Shown piece after piece: positions 14,901-22,399 of a stretch of 22,787 nt of DNA; position 1 is the stretch's first letter; each line of letters opens with the position of its first letter. The stretch is from positions 1-22,787 of the forward strand of contig CALGAA010000076.1 of assembly GCA_937952445.1 (NCBI GenBank). Reading direction: 5' to 3'. Below the pieces are notes generated by a model, which was not told the DNA's origin, did not search any database, and saw only the letters and a list, made by a program, of their open reading frames with translations. The DNA is from an uncultured Bacteroidota bacterium. Lineage in GTDB: Bacteria; Bacteroidota; Bacteroidia; Chitinophagales; Saprospiraceae. The position numbers were made by a program, and so were the translations under genes.

Positions 14901-15340
14901 GTTATGAAATCGTATACGACGGATTGCCAGTGGGCAGTGGTACTTTCAACCCAGGTGTGATTGCCGAGTATGACGACAATGGAAATCTTGTCCGGTACAT
15001 CGAAAACCTGGGCGAGGAGGGTACACAGTATATCCCAATGGCGGACAACTACCCCTGGGATTTTACCAAAGCTGCTACTTTTGACGCTTCGTTTATCAAG
15101 CTTCGGGAAATCAGCTTGTCTTACACACTGCCATCCTCCTGGACTCAATCAGTTAAAATGGATAACCTGATGCTTTCCTTGTACAGCAGAAACATTATTT
15201 TGTGGACGGCAGCAGATATTGGAATTGATCCGGAAAGAGCTTTCCAGCCCGAAGGAAGTGGTTTTAAGCAAGGAATTGAGCGGTACAACGTGACGCCGTT
15301 TGTGCTTCCGATTGGTATCCGATTATCAGCTAACTTCTAA
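11975..15340 (+). CDS. SusC/RagA-type TonB-dependent outer-membrane transporter
   Basis: The 1121-residue protein forms the outer-membrane channel of a SusCD importer, driven by TonB. In order: a signal peptide (1 to about 28), a carboxypeptidase-regulatory-like domain (about 34-108, RITGQITDQNNEPLIGVNV), a TonB-box-like linker (DQVVVTALGV, 113-122), the plug domain (about 130-260, with GLSGKVSGVAI and ALYGSRAGNGVVLITTKSG typical of the SusC group), and a long beta-barrel ending in Phe (RLSANF), as usual for outer-membrane barrels. Length is normal for SusC. The paired SusD lipoprotein starts 13 bases downstream, so they are co-transcribed. The AraC gene lies upstream in the opposite orientation and probably regulates it. 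Family assignment is very secure; the ligand (an oligosaccharide or other compound) is not determined. Confidence 0.97.
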   Translation: MMKHRLRNCWSTLMVLALMLSIPLVVHSRDLPVDRITGQITDQNNEPLIGVNVLVKGTSKGTSTDFDGMYTLEDVDDDAVLVITYVGFTTQEVNVDGRSTINVVLEPSSQTLDQVVVTALGVSRDKKSLGYAVEEIDGSALNQVVQENVLNGLSGKVSGVAINSTGGAATSSVSMIIRGASSLTGDNQPLFVIDGVPVSNSLSGNTSQVGDRNIVDYGNAISDLNPADIENVSILKGAGAAALYGSRAGNGVVLITTKSGQKNQKMRVSVNTSTVFDKPYKYLKTHSSFATGVTPFTSEQWQQLTGGPLVIDEGSAARLGPQLDIGQNAIQWNSPLDENGNPIPTPLVSYPNNVANFVQTGITNTNNIAISGGGSNSSFRVSYTNMNNRGIVPSSDMFRNSLNVSGTYDVTSKLSFSTNVNVGRSNSNSVPANNRGTNPLQWAYAVAPHINILDLKEYWEEGQVDIQQRNVPDHNNPWFLAHEVKNAFTRDRVFGNMAVDYKLTPELTASFVYAMDRYNEHRTNQIPFSENRNANGIYGVTNMNRMEGNTSVNLAYDKYFENFSLRASIGGNSMFQTYNSNTTASSRGGLVIPGLFTLSNITPANLQYSNYRSEKAIYSVYGMASLGFQDMLYLDVTARNDWSSTLPEANRSYFYPSVTLSALLNNIFQMSDQIDMIKLRGGWAQVGNDTGPYRLQSTLGNSGAWNGVTRLSTSGTLLSPDLKPEIITSIEVGTEWILFRDKFRFEATYYTSDNENQILSLALPQSSGYESKLINAGLVSSRGVELSVGSTVFSNNDFSWDVDFNYTFNRTRIEELAEGIEFINFWTDAKGGAYTWVGEDIGNIYDQKLLTVEDPKSEYYGWPILDGSGSWNYLGGINNLVKIGNYNPDFTIGMSTGLRYKNFRLNAVLDWRQGGDFVSQTYRYAESDFSTQRQLDNTINPQKIDGNIADYLKANADKIIVNNTPVVGGPIPAWGGYEIVYDGLPVGSGTFNPGVIAEYDDNGNLVRYIENLGEEGTQYIPMADNYPWDFTKAATFDASFIKLREISLSYTLPSSWTQSVKMDNLMLSLYSRNIILWTAADIGIDPERAFQPEGSGFKQGIERYNVTPFVLPIGIRLSANF

Positions 15341-15353
15341 TCTATATCAAATT

Positions 15354-16973
15354 ATGAAATATCTCAATAAAATAACGATACTCATCCTGGCAGGATTCAT
15401 GGTGTGGGGAACCCAATCATGTAAAGACCTGACAGAGCTCAATATCAACCCTAATGGAGTGGATATTGAAAAAGCTAACGCGAACTTAATACTGACGACC
15501 GTACTCACCCAGGCAGGGGTGGCCTACAACGACCTTGGATATGGAGACGCCGCCGGTGTGATGCAACATACCCAAAAAGATGCCTGGTTTGGAGGACACA
15601 ACAACTACGACTGGGATCCTGAAGATTGGGGTGGTTACTACAATATGTTGCGAAACAACGAGGCTGTATATGAAAAAGCCGTTGCAAATGATTTGAAATT
15701 TCATCAGGGAGTCGCCCTGGTCATGAAAGCATTTTTGTTTGGCCAAATCACGGATTTGTGGGGAGATGCTCCTTATGTCAATGCTTTGAAAGGGGACGAG
15801 GGAGAACCTGAAAATTTGATGCCGGTTTACGATAGTCAGGAGGTCATTTATCAGGGTATTCTGGATGATCTGGCTGAGGCTTCAAATCTGTTGTCGGGAA
15901 GTCCGGATTCCTATCGGGAAATATTTCCCAGTGCAGATGTGATTTACGGCGGAAATCCAGCTAAATGGCGGAAATTCGCTAACTCTTTGCGGTTACGCTA
16001 TTTGATGCGGATTTCAAATAAGAAAGATGTCGGAAGTGAATTTGCGAGCATCGCTCAAAATCAGCCGATCTTTCAAAGTAATGACGACAACGCATATTTG
16101 AATTTCACAGGGTCGAGCGAGACGACTGCCTGGCCTTCCAATGCGATATTCGATGGAGGAAGTGGTAGTAACTACCGGCGGATTCACCCTGCCGCGACGT
16201 TGGTGGAAGTAATGCGAGAGCGCAATGATCCCCGGATGGCGATCTGGTTCAAACCAGTCGAAATTCCCACCGCGGCCAGTACAGATTATCCCGATAACAC
16301 GATCGTGGACGGCGTTCGGTATTTTACACCGGAAAGCATCGCCGAATTTAAACTCAATACCAATCCGGATTACGTGGGTTTGCCAACTCAATTAACTATT
16401 CCTTCCGGGTACAATCTCAATCCAACTCCGGGTCAGACTTCCCAAACCCAGTTTTGCTCATATCTGCACGAGCGATACGCTACGGCAGGTGGACCGTTGT
16501 TGAATGCCCGACTGATGTCATACGCTGAAGTGAAATTCCTTCTGGCGGAGGCAGCTCAAAAAGGATGGATCAGCAGCGGTGCGGAAGGCCACTACAACGA
16601 AGCGATTCGTGCTTCCCTGGCTGAATGGACCGTGGGAGATCAGGCAGATGAATATCTGGCACAAGAAGAGGTGGCCTATGATGGCACCCTGGAGCAATTG
16701 ATTACCCAAAAATGGATTGCAAGCTGGACGGCAGCACAGGAAGCATGGTTTGATTACCGCAGAACGGGTTATCCTGAGCTGGAAACAGGAGAATTGACGC
16801 CGAGAAGAGCTTTACCCATCCGGTTTATGTATGGGAGCAATGAGTTGAATTACAACCAACAGAATGTGGAAGAAGCGATCGACCGGTTAACATTGTCTCC
16901 ATTTTCACAAGATGAGAAGAACAGCCCCTGGTCCAAAATCTGGGTGGTAGCGGGAACCGGAAAACCGTATTGA
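15354..16973 (+). CDS. SusD/RagB-family lipoprotein (SusD-like 2 group)
   Basis: This 539-residue surface lipoprotein caps the SusC channel and binds its ligand. The signal ends at Cys23 (VWGTQSC), followed by KDLTELNINPNGVD, the opening typical of the SusD-like_2 branch of the family. Other family features are NNYDWDPEDWGGYYNMLRNNEAVYEKA, an early helical TPR-like region (FGQITDLWGDAPYVNALKG), PAKWRKFANSLRLRYLMRIS, and the late RLMSYAEVKFLLAEAA and WIASWTAAQEAWFDYRRTGYP. The ATG at 15354 is chosen because it yields this lipoprotein signal; an earlier in-frame codon at 15300 lies inside susC. A clear terminator follows at 17010-17044. The SusD-like_2 subgroup is often found outside classical polysaccharide loci, so the ligand need not be a polysaccharide. 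Confidence 0.96.
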   Translation: MKYLNKITILILAGFMVWGTQSCKDLTELNINPNGVDIEKANANLILTTVLTQAGVAYNDLGYGDAAGVMQHTQKDAWFGGHNNYDWDPEDWGGYYNMLRNNEAVYEKAVANDLKFHQGVALVMKAFLFGQITDLWGDAPYVNALKGDEGEPENLMPVYDSQEVIYQGILDDLAEASNLLSGSPDSYREIFPSADVIYGGNPAKWRKFANSLRLRYLMRISNKKDVGSEFASIAQNQPIFQSNDDNAYLNFTGSSETTAWPSNAIFDGGSGSNYRRIHPAATLVEVMRERNDPRMAIWFKPVEIPTAASTDYPDNTIVDGVRYFTPESIAEFKLNTNPDYVGLPTQLTIPSGYNLNPTPGQTSQTQFCSYLHERYATAGGPLLNARLMSYAEVKFLLAEAAQKGWISSGAEGHYNEAIRASLAEWTVGDQADEYLAQEEVAYDGTLEQLITQKWIASWTAAQEAWFDYRRTGYPELETGELTPRRALPIRFMYGSNELNYNQQNVEEAIDRLTLSPFSQDEKNSPWSKIWVVAGTGKPY

Positions 16974-17009
16974 TATCTGTTGTATTTATTATTGAAAACA
17001 AACATTCAG

Positions 17010-17044
17010 AACCGGTATTCCTGACCACAGGGATACCGGTTTTT
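17010..17044 (+). terminator. rho-independent terminator after susD
   Basis: AACCGGTATTCC (17010-17021) pairs with GGGATACCGGTT (17030-17041) over 12 pairs including one G-U, with loop TGACCACA, and runs into TTTTT (17040-17044). It lies 37 bases past the susD stop. It should end most transcripts there, so the following hydrolase-like gene may have its own promoter or depend on read-through. Confidence 0.85.
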
Positions 17045-17120
17045 GATTGTGGCCAACTTCGCTTATCTTGACCTTTAATTCGGATTGCCGTATGTGTTTA
17101 AGCACTGAATTATCGAGGAT

Positions 17121-19541
17121 ATGGCATACACCGATTCCATATGGGAACCCGTGGGAAAGAATTCAATTAATTTAAAACATACAAAATATTGCGCTTTGAG
17201 ACACAGAGGAAACATGTTTACCTTACTTCTATTTGTTTTGTACGGGTGGACCGGGATAGCTCAGAACCCCATCCCGATCGAATCCGTAATTGCTACACCC
17301 CGTGTAGTTCAAAAATTCGGTCCTACTCCGCAGGAGATATTGACCGAAGAAATCAATAAACGGGTTGAAAACCTCATCGCGTTCGAAACCGGACATTCTT
17401 TTGACGCCCATCAACTGGTTTTGTTGACCGACGAAGATGGGTATCCGAATGTGTTGGACCGGGAACTGGATGTTCGTTTTCCACTTCCTTCCAATGAAGA
17501 AGGGTATCGGATCTTGCGTACGGCCGATCAGATCTTTATTCAGAGCACGGGTCAGCGGGGGCTCCAGTATGGTATCAGCCAAATATTGAGGGAAGCCCAC
17601 TATAATGAGTTCGCCACGTGGAATGGCGCTTCGGTCAGCAGCGAGCCTGAAAAGGAGATCCGTGGCCACCAGATCGGTTACCGCAATACAGCCAATTCGT
17701 ACGACGCCTGGACGCCTGAGATTTATGAACAATACATCAGGGATATGTTGATTTTTGGCGCCAATAGCATCGAGAATATTCCATTTGCGGATCCTGTCCC
17801 CATTCATTTTACCATTTCGGCGGATTCGATGAACGTCGTCCTGGGAGATTTATGCAACAAATACGACATGGATTACTGGGTCTGGACACCGATCGAATTT
17901 GATTTGAATGATCCTGTTAAATCGGCGCATTATCTGGAGCAATGTGCGGAATTGTACCGTCGATCGCCACGAATGGATGCCGTTTTTGTACCGGGAGGAG
18001 ATCCGGGCAATAATCCACCGGATTTGGTGCTGCCGATGATGGAAAAAATGGCAGAATTGCTCCAGGAGCACCATCCGGAGGCGAAGTTGTGGCTGTCGAT
18101 GCAGGGTTTTAAAGACGATGAAACCCAGTACGTGTACGATTATATGAATGAACAGTCCCCTGAATGGATGGGTGGATTGGTGGCCGGGCCCAGCAGCCCG
18201 CCGATGGACCAGACGCGTGAGGCTTTACCGGATCAATTTCAGCTTCGTCATTATCCGGACATCACCCACACGGTCCGATGCCAATACCCCAATTGGTGGT
18301 GGGACCCGGCGTTCAATTTTACCCTGGGACGGGAGCCCATAAATCCACAGCCGCTCAGATACCAGAATATATTTTTATATACCTCTCCGTACACCGATGG
18401 ATTTGTGACCTATTCCGATGGAATGCACGACGATCTCAATAAAATGGTATGGTCGAGATTGGGTTGGGATTCCCAGGCTGATATTTACGATGTAGTATGG
18501 GAGTACGCCAACTTTTTCCTTCATTCTCCTGCTGCTGATCAGATAACGGACGGATTGTTTGCGTTGGAGCGGAACTGGGATGGGGCTGTAAAAAACAATG
18601 GTTCGATACAGGCTACCTTGAGGTTGTGGAAGGGAATTAACTCCGCCTATCAGCTCGATCAGCAGTGGACCCATTGGCGATGGAAAATGTATTTGTTGAG
18701 AGCACATTACGATGCACTGGTGCAGGAAAGGTTTCGGTTTGAAGAACTTCTGGAACGGGAGGCCAACCGGGTAATGGCACGTGCTGATGAACTTGGATCA
18801 GAAGTAGTTATGGATTCCGTCCGTCAGATTTTGGCTCGTTCCGCAGCTCATTTTTCAACGCATGAAGGTCGAGATCGCATATTTCATCTCGCCGACGATT
18901 TGTTTGAAGTGATCGGATTTCAACCCAGTGTCCCTCTCTATCAGGCCCGAAATCCCGAACGTGGTGCCATCATCGATTTTATCGATCGCCCCCTGAACAA
19001 TGAGTGGTGGATTCTGTCGGAATTTGAAAGAATTGCGAATTGGAATGAGAAGAATAAAATTGAGCGACTCACCGAAATGGGGGAATGGGAAAATCCCGGC
19101 CCAGGTGGATATTATGATGACGTGGGGAATATTTATAAAAGCCCACATGTGGTAAAACTCCATGCCCCGGATACCGATCCCTGGTATATGCACAGTGACA
19201 ACCCGGGATTTGATTGGTGGGATAGCGGGTACAATCGGTCGAGACTCTCGTGGATGAGCTCAATGGGATGGCCTCTGTTGGAATACCGCAACCTCGATCC
19301 GGAAGCGACGTATGTGCTCCGGCTTACTGGCGTGGGAAATGCCTTTCCGTTGGTCGGGGATCAGGAGCTCAGGCCGACTAAATACAGCAAGGAAACGGGG
19401 GAAATTAAGGAATTCCCGGTCCCACAATCACTGACCAAATCGGGGGTTTTGACCATTCGATTCCGGGAAATTGACGAGAGTCATCTGAATTGGCGCCAAC
19501 ATTCCCGGTTGAATGAAGCCTGGTTGATTAAGGAGAAATAA
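17121..19541 (+). CDS. secreted glycoside-hydrolase-like protein, family unassigned
   Basis: The 806-residue protein has a hydrophobic export segment at 32-48 (MFTLLLFVLYGWTGIAQ). Residues about 55-165 look like the alpha/beta N-terminal domain shared by GH20, GH67 and GH115 enzymes, with the signature YRILRTADQIFI...GQRGLQYGISQIL. From RGHQIGYRNTANSYDAW (181-197) onward a TIM-barrel-like region follows: ANSIENIPF, MDYWVWTPIEF, MDAVFVPGGDPGNNPPD, AKLWLSMQGF, RCQYPNWWWDP, and DGFVTYSDGMHDDLNKMVW. A helical part and a C-terminal domain of about 110 residues complete it. Candidate catalytic acids include Asp294 and the SDG/HDD cluster near 432-438, but I cannot fix the pair. ATG 17121 gives a long basic n-region (KHTKYCALRHRG) before the hydrophobic stretch; ATG 17214 is an alternative that lacks basic residues. 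Context after SusC/SusD suggests it cleaves the imported ligand outside the cell or in the periplasm. Confidence 0.75.
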   Translation: MAYTDSIWEPVGKNSINLKHTKYCALRHRGNMFTLLLFVLYGWTGIAQNPIPIESVIATPRVVQKFGPTPQEILTEEINKRVENLIAFETGHSFDAHQLVLLTDEDGYPNVLDRELDVRFPLPSNEEGYRILRTADQIFIQSTGQRGLQYGISQILREAHYNEFATWNGASVSSEPEKEIRGHQIGYRNTANSYDAWTPEIYEQYIRDMLIFGANSIENIPFADPVPIHFTISADSMNVVLGDLCNKYDMDYWVWTPIEFDLNDPVKSAHYLEQCAELYRRSPRMDAVFVPGGDPGNNPPDLVLPMMEKMAELLQEHHPEAKLWLSMQGFKDDETQYVYDYMNEQSPEWMGGLVAGPSSPPMDQTREALPDQFQLRHYPDITHTVRCQYPNWWWDPAFNFTLGREPINPQPLRYQNIFLYTSPYTDGFVTYSDGMHDDLNKMVWSRLGWDSQADIYDVVWEYANFFLHSPAADQITDGLFALERNWDGAVKNNGSIQATLRLWKGINSAYQLDQQWTHWRWKMYLLRAHYDALVQERFRFEELLEREANRVMARADELGSEVVMDSVRQILARSAAHFSTHEGRDRIFHLADDLFEVIGFQPSVPLYQARNPERGAIIDFIDRPLNNEWWILSEFERIANWNEKNKIERLTEMGEWENPGPGGYYDDVGNIYKSPHVVKLHAPDTDPWYMHSDNPGFDWWDSGYNRSRLSWMSSMGWPLLEYRNLDPEATYVLRLTGVGNAFPLVGDQELRPTKYSKETGEIKEFPVPQSLTKSGVLTIRFREIDESHLNWRQHSRLNEAWLIKEK

Positions 19542-19562
19542 AACCATTTTCGTGATCCGCCC

Positions 19563-19628
19563 TGGCAAAGGAAAAACGATGGAAGCAGACGCCCGTATGT
19601 CTCTTCGATGAAAGTTTTTCCTTTGCCA
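19563..19628. terminator. long two-tier inverted repeat between convergent genes
   Basis: The outer arms are a perfect 15-base pair: TGGCAAAGGAAAAAC at 19563-19577 and GTTTTTCCTTTGCCA at 19614-19628. Inside lies a second stem: GAAG-c-AGAC at 19582-19590 with GTCTCTTC at 19599-19606, loop GCCCGTAT. The element fills most of the 106-base gap between two genes reading toward each other, so a bidirectional terminator is the simplest reading. It is longer and more layered than a typical terminator. Confidence 0.6.
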
Positions 19629-19647
19629 ATGGGTTGTAAATTAAATT

Positions 19648-20046
19648 TTACAATTCGCCGGGAGAGATCATGGGATTGGCACGCTTGCAGAGTTGGATGG
19701 GGATGCCCCACGGATCTCGCATCATAATGAGATGGTCGCCCGCTCCGGTGATGTCATCGCTGTCTTCACGGGCACCGGCCATTTGGAGACGACGTTTGTC
19801 TCCTTTGGGATCGGAGGTGGAAAAAGCCAGGTGGACGACCAGCACATCCTGGTTTTTATAGTCCGGAACCGGTGCCGATGAATTGTGGTATATTTCAATC
19901 ATGACCTGTCCACTCGCATCGGCAAGAAATGTCATAAAAGGTGGTTCTTTTTGCTGCCGGACGATTTTCATGCCCAAATTTTGAACGTACCAGTCTGCCA
20001 TTTCTTTGGGGTCGGGAACGTTTAGTGCAAAATGTTCTATTTTCAT
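19648..20046 (-). CDS. VOC (glyoxalase/dioxygenase fold) family protein
   Basis: This 132-residue cytoplasmic protein has the two beta-alpha-beta-beta-beta modules of the vicinal oxygen chelate fold. It begins MKIEHFALNVPDPKEMADWYVQNLGMKIV, a standard VOC opening, and ends with DHLIMMRDPWGIPIQLCKR, the matching end of the second module. Candidate metal ligands are His5, Glu51, His72 and Gln118; Gln in the last place, where Glu is common, is still a possible ligand. The length is normal for a single-domain member. Members include glyoxalases, epimerases, dioxygenases and resistance proteins, and none can be chosen here. It is divergent from the SMP-30-like gene with 67 bases between starts and is convergent with the hydrolase-like gene. 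A sugar-related epimerase or isomerase-like role is possible from context only. Confidence 0.9.
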   Translation of the reverse strand: MKIEHFALNVPDPKEMADWYVQNLGMKIVRQQKEPPFMTFLADASGQVMIEIYHNSSAPVPDYKNQDVLVVHLAFSTSDPKGDKRRLQMAGAREDSDDITGAGDHLIMMRDPWGIPIQLCKRANPMISPGEL

Positions 20047-20082
20047 GAATGTGGTAATTGTGAATCCCTTCAGTGAATATGT

Positions 20083-20090
20083 TATATTTG
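20083..20090 (+). promoter_or_regulatory. -7 promoter box for the SMP-30-like gene
   Basis: TATATTTG matches TAnnTTTG exactly. A TTG at 20058-20060 could serve as -33, but its 22-base spacing is slightly long. Transcription would start near 20095, giving a leader of about 18 bases to the ATG at 20114. The region is also the upstream side of the divergent VOC gene. Confidence 0.5.
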
Positions 20091-20113
20091 CTTTTCAGTC
20101 AATCCTTTAAAGT

Positions 20114-21034
20114 ATGATGCAAATAAATAAATTATTCCTTATTCTGGTCCTTTTTTTCATTGAATCGAATTTGAATGCAGCATTTGGGCAAGCAAACCCA
20201 GCCTTATTTGATTCGGATAAATCGGTCACCCTACTCGCAGGTGACTTTTCTTTCACAGAAGGACCGGCCGCTGACAGCGAAGGCAATGTTTATTTTACCG
20301 ACCAGCCCAACGACAAAATATGGGTGTGGACGATCGATGGTGAACTTCAACTTTTCACGGACGAGAGCGGGCGATCCAATGGGCTCTACGTAGATGAACA
20401 GGACCGCCTGGTGGCTTGCGCGGATATGGACAATCAACTTTGGCGATTCGATTCCGATGGGGAAGCCGAGATTTTGTTGGAGAATTATGAAAACAACCGT
20501 TTGAATGGGCCCAATGATCTGTGGATTCGTCCGGATGGGAAAATTTATTTTACCGACCCTTTATACGCCCGCAATTACTGGACCCGTGATCCCGAAATGC
20601 AGGTCGGGGGACAATACGTATATTTTTTCGATCCTGAGGGGAGGGCTCAAGCTGTGCCTGTGGATACGGACATCGTAAAGCCCAATGGATTGATCGGGAA
20701 TCCAAAAACGAAAACGCTTTACGTGGCGGATATCGGGGACGGGAAAACGTATTCGTATAAGATGAAGAAAAATGGGAAATTGAAAAAGCGAAAGTTGTTC
20801 ACCGGGATGGGTTCCGATGGCATGACCATAGATGAACGGGGCAATATTTACCTCACGGGCGATGGGGTCACTATTTTCAATCCCGATGGGGAAAAGATCG
20901 GGCATATTCCTGTTCCGGAGAGATGGACTGCCAACGTTACCTTTGGGGGTGCAGATCGCAACATTTTGTATATCACGGCATCCAGGGGCTTATACTCGCT
21001 GGAAATGAATGTTCGGGGGATGCCGCGTTTTTAA
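20114..21034 (+). CDS. exported SMP-30/gluconolactonase-like protein
   Basis: This 306-residue protein has an N-terminal signal peptide (to about residue 26, FGQ) and a six-bladed SMP-30/gluconolactonase/LRE-type propeller. The family's metal-binding positions can be recognised: Glu49 (SFTEGPAAD), Asn134 (LNGPNDLWIRPDG), Asn191 (VKPNGLIGN) and Asp235 (GSDGMTIDERGN). Such enzymes open sugar lactones to the acid, using a bound divalent metal. Export places it in the periplasm, alongside the cytochrome-bearing dehydrogenase-like lipoprotein, whose product could well be a lactone. The ATG at 20114 is immediately followed by a second ATG; either keeps the signal. A consensus-like -7 box at 20083-20090 supports its own promoter. 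The family also contains other esterases and lactonases, so the substrate is open. Confidence 0.92.
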   Translation: MMQINKLFLILVLFFIESNLNAAFGQANPALFDSDKSVTLLAGDFSFTEGPAADSEGNVYFTDQPNDKIWVWTIDGELQLFTDESGRSNGLYVDEQDRLVACADMDNQLWRFDSDGEAEILLENYENNRLNGPNDLWIRPDGKIYFTDPLYARNYWTRDPEMQVGGQYVYFFDPEGRAQAVPVDTDIVKPNGLIGNPKTKTLYVADIGDGKTYSYKMKKNGKLKKRKLFTGMGSDGMTIDERGNIYLTGDGVTIFNPDGEKIGHIPVPERWTANVTFGGADRNILYITASRGLYSLEMNVRGMPRF

Positions 21035-21161
21035 TTCCTTCAATCGGTGGATGATAAATTGCTGCTCAATTGCCATATATTCATTGGAATTGAAGAATTC
21101 TTGCCAATATGATAATTCAAAAACATGTCTACTCTATTTTATAAAATTTATCCTCTATATT

Positions 21162-21193
21162 TTTGAATATCTTTAAATCTAGGCCTACCTTTG
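21162..21193 (+). promoter_or_regulatory. Bacteroidetes-type promoter of asnA
   Basis: TTTG at 21162-21165 and TACCTTTG at 21186-21193 are 20 bases apart, a full match to the Bacteroidetes promoter pattern. The expected start of transcription, about 21197-21199, coincides with the first ATG at 21198, so either the mRNA is leaderless or translation starts at the ATG at 21216. Confidence 0.7.
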
Positions 21194-21215
21194 TCCTATG
21201 GTAGAAAAGATAATT

Positions 21216-22244
21216 ATGCCTGAATTACAACCAAAAACTTTGAAACAAGACCGATTGAAGACCGAAGCGGCGATCCAGTTCGTCAAGGATACATTTAGCT
21301 CGTATTTATGCAGGGAGCTCAATTTGACAAAGGTCTCAGCGCCGATTATGGTGATGGATGGAACCGGGGTGAACGATGATTTGAATGGAGTCGAGCGGTG
21401 TGTTCGGTTTGCAATCAAGCAAATGGACGATCAGCGGGCAGTAGTGGTAAATTCACTGGCAAAGTGGAAGCGCATCCGGCTTCAGGATTTTGAGATAGAA
21501 GTAGGACACGGAATTTTGACCGATATGCGGGCTATCCGTCCCGATGAGGACTACAGTCCGATCCATTCTGTGTATGTGGATCAATGGGATTGGGAGAAGC
21601 GGATATCGGATCAAGATCGTAATTTGGACACCTTGAAATCAGAGGTCCGTAAAATCTACCGGGCGTTAAAATTAACCGAAGAACTACTTCGGAAAAACCA
21701 TCCGGAACTGCAGCAAAAACTACCGGAGGACATCACGTTTATCCATGCTGAGGAATTGCGTCGGATTTATCCTGATTTATCATCGAAAGAGCGGGAAAAT
21801 AAAATCGCTGAAGAGCACGGGGCTGTATTCGTGATCGGCATTGGTGGCAAATTGGGGGATGGGGTGCCTCATGATGGACGCGCTCCGGACTACGATGACT
21901 GGAGTACACCCAACTCGGATGGATATAATGGGTTAAACGGTGATTTACTGGTTTGGAATCCCATTCTTGAATCTGCATTTGAGTTATCCTCGATGGGGAT
22001 CCGGGTCGATCAGGAAGCCTTGTTACGACAATTGGAATTAAGAGGGGAACAGCATCGCAAGGAGCTGTATTTTCACCAGTTGTTGCTACGTGATGAACTA
22101 CCCCAATGCATTGGGGGCGGTATCGGTCAGTCCCGGGTGTGTATGTTCTTGCTGGATAAGCAACACATCGGAGAAGTTCAGGTGAGCGTATGGCCTGAAC
22201 AAGCCTATCAGGAAGCGAAGGTTTTGGGAATCGAGCTACTGTAA
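21216..22244 (+). CDS. asnA: aspartate--ammonia ligase (asparagine synthetase A)
   Basis: AsnA makes asparagine from aspartate, ammonia and ATP in the cytoplasm; it is related to class II aminoacyl-tRNA synthetases. Nearly every conserved block is present: NSLAKWKR, LTDMRAIRPDED, HSVYVDQWDWE, FVIGIGGKLGDG, GRAPDYDDWSTP, GLNGDLLVWNP, FELSSMGIRVD and the closing GGGIGQSR. Length (342 residues from 21216, or 348 from 21198) is close to other Bacteroidota AsnA proteins, which carry a slightly longer N-terminus than the E. coli form. I favour the ATG at 21216 because the promoter predicts transcription begins at about 21198, leaving a leader of 17-19 bases; the ATG at 21198 would need leaderless initiation. 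The gene stands alone and is probably housekeeping, unrelated to the sugar genes. Identity is very secure. Confidence 0.97.
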   Translation: MPELQPKTLKQDRLKTEAAIQFVKDTFSSYLCRELNLTKVSAPIMVMDGTGVNDDLNGVERCVRFAIKQMDDQRAVVVNSLAKWKRIRLQDFEIEVGHGILTDMRAIRPDEDYSPIHSVYVDQWDWEKRISDQDRNLDTLKSEVRKIYRALKLTEELLRKNHPELQQKLPEDITFIHAEELRRIYPDLSSKERENKIAEEHGAVFVIGIGGKLGDGVPHDGRAPDYDDWSTPNSDGYNGLNGDLLVWNPILESAFELSSMGIRVDQEALLRQLELRGEQHRKELYFHQLLLRDELPQCIGGGIGQSRVCMFLLDKQHIGEVQVSVWPEQAYQEAKVLGIELL

Positions 22245-22399
22245 TTTCCAGGTTTGGGAATAGTGAAGTAAATTTCAATGTCAGGGAAAACATCCTCTGA
22301 TCCTGTGGAAGTCATCAGGCTTTAGGGAATGTGAATCTATTATTCTGAGTTCTATTATATGCGGAGATAACATTTTAATACGGGATGCCTTTGCACTAA

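Noticed and set aside
17229..17807. A 192-codon minus-strand frame opposite the hydrolase-like gene
   Set aside because: The plus-strand frame carries the export signal and family features; the opposite frame has none.
21739..22293. A 184-codon minus-strand frame opposite asnA
   Set aside because: It is antisense to highly conserved AsnA blocks and reads as a shadow frame.
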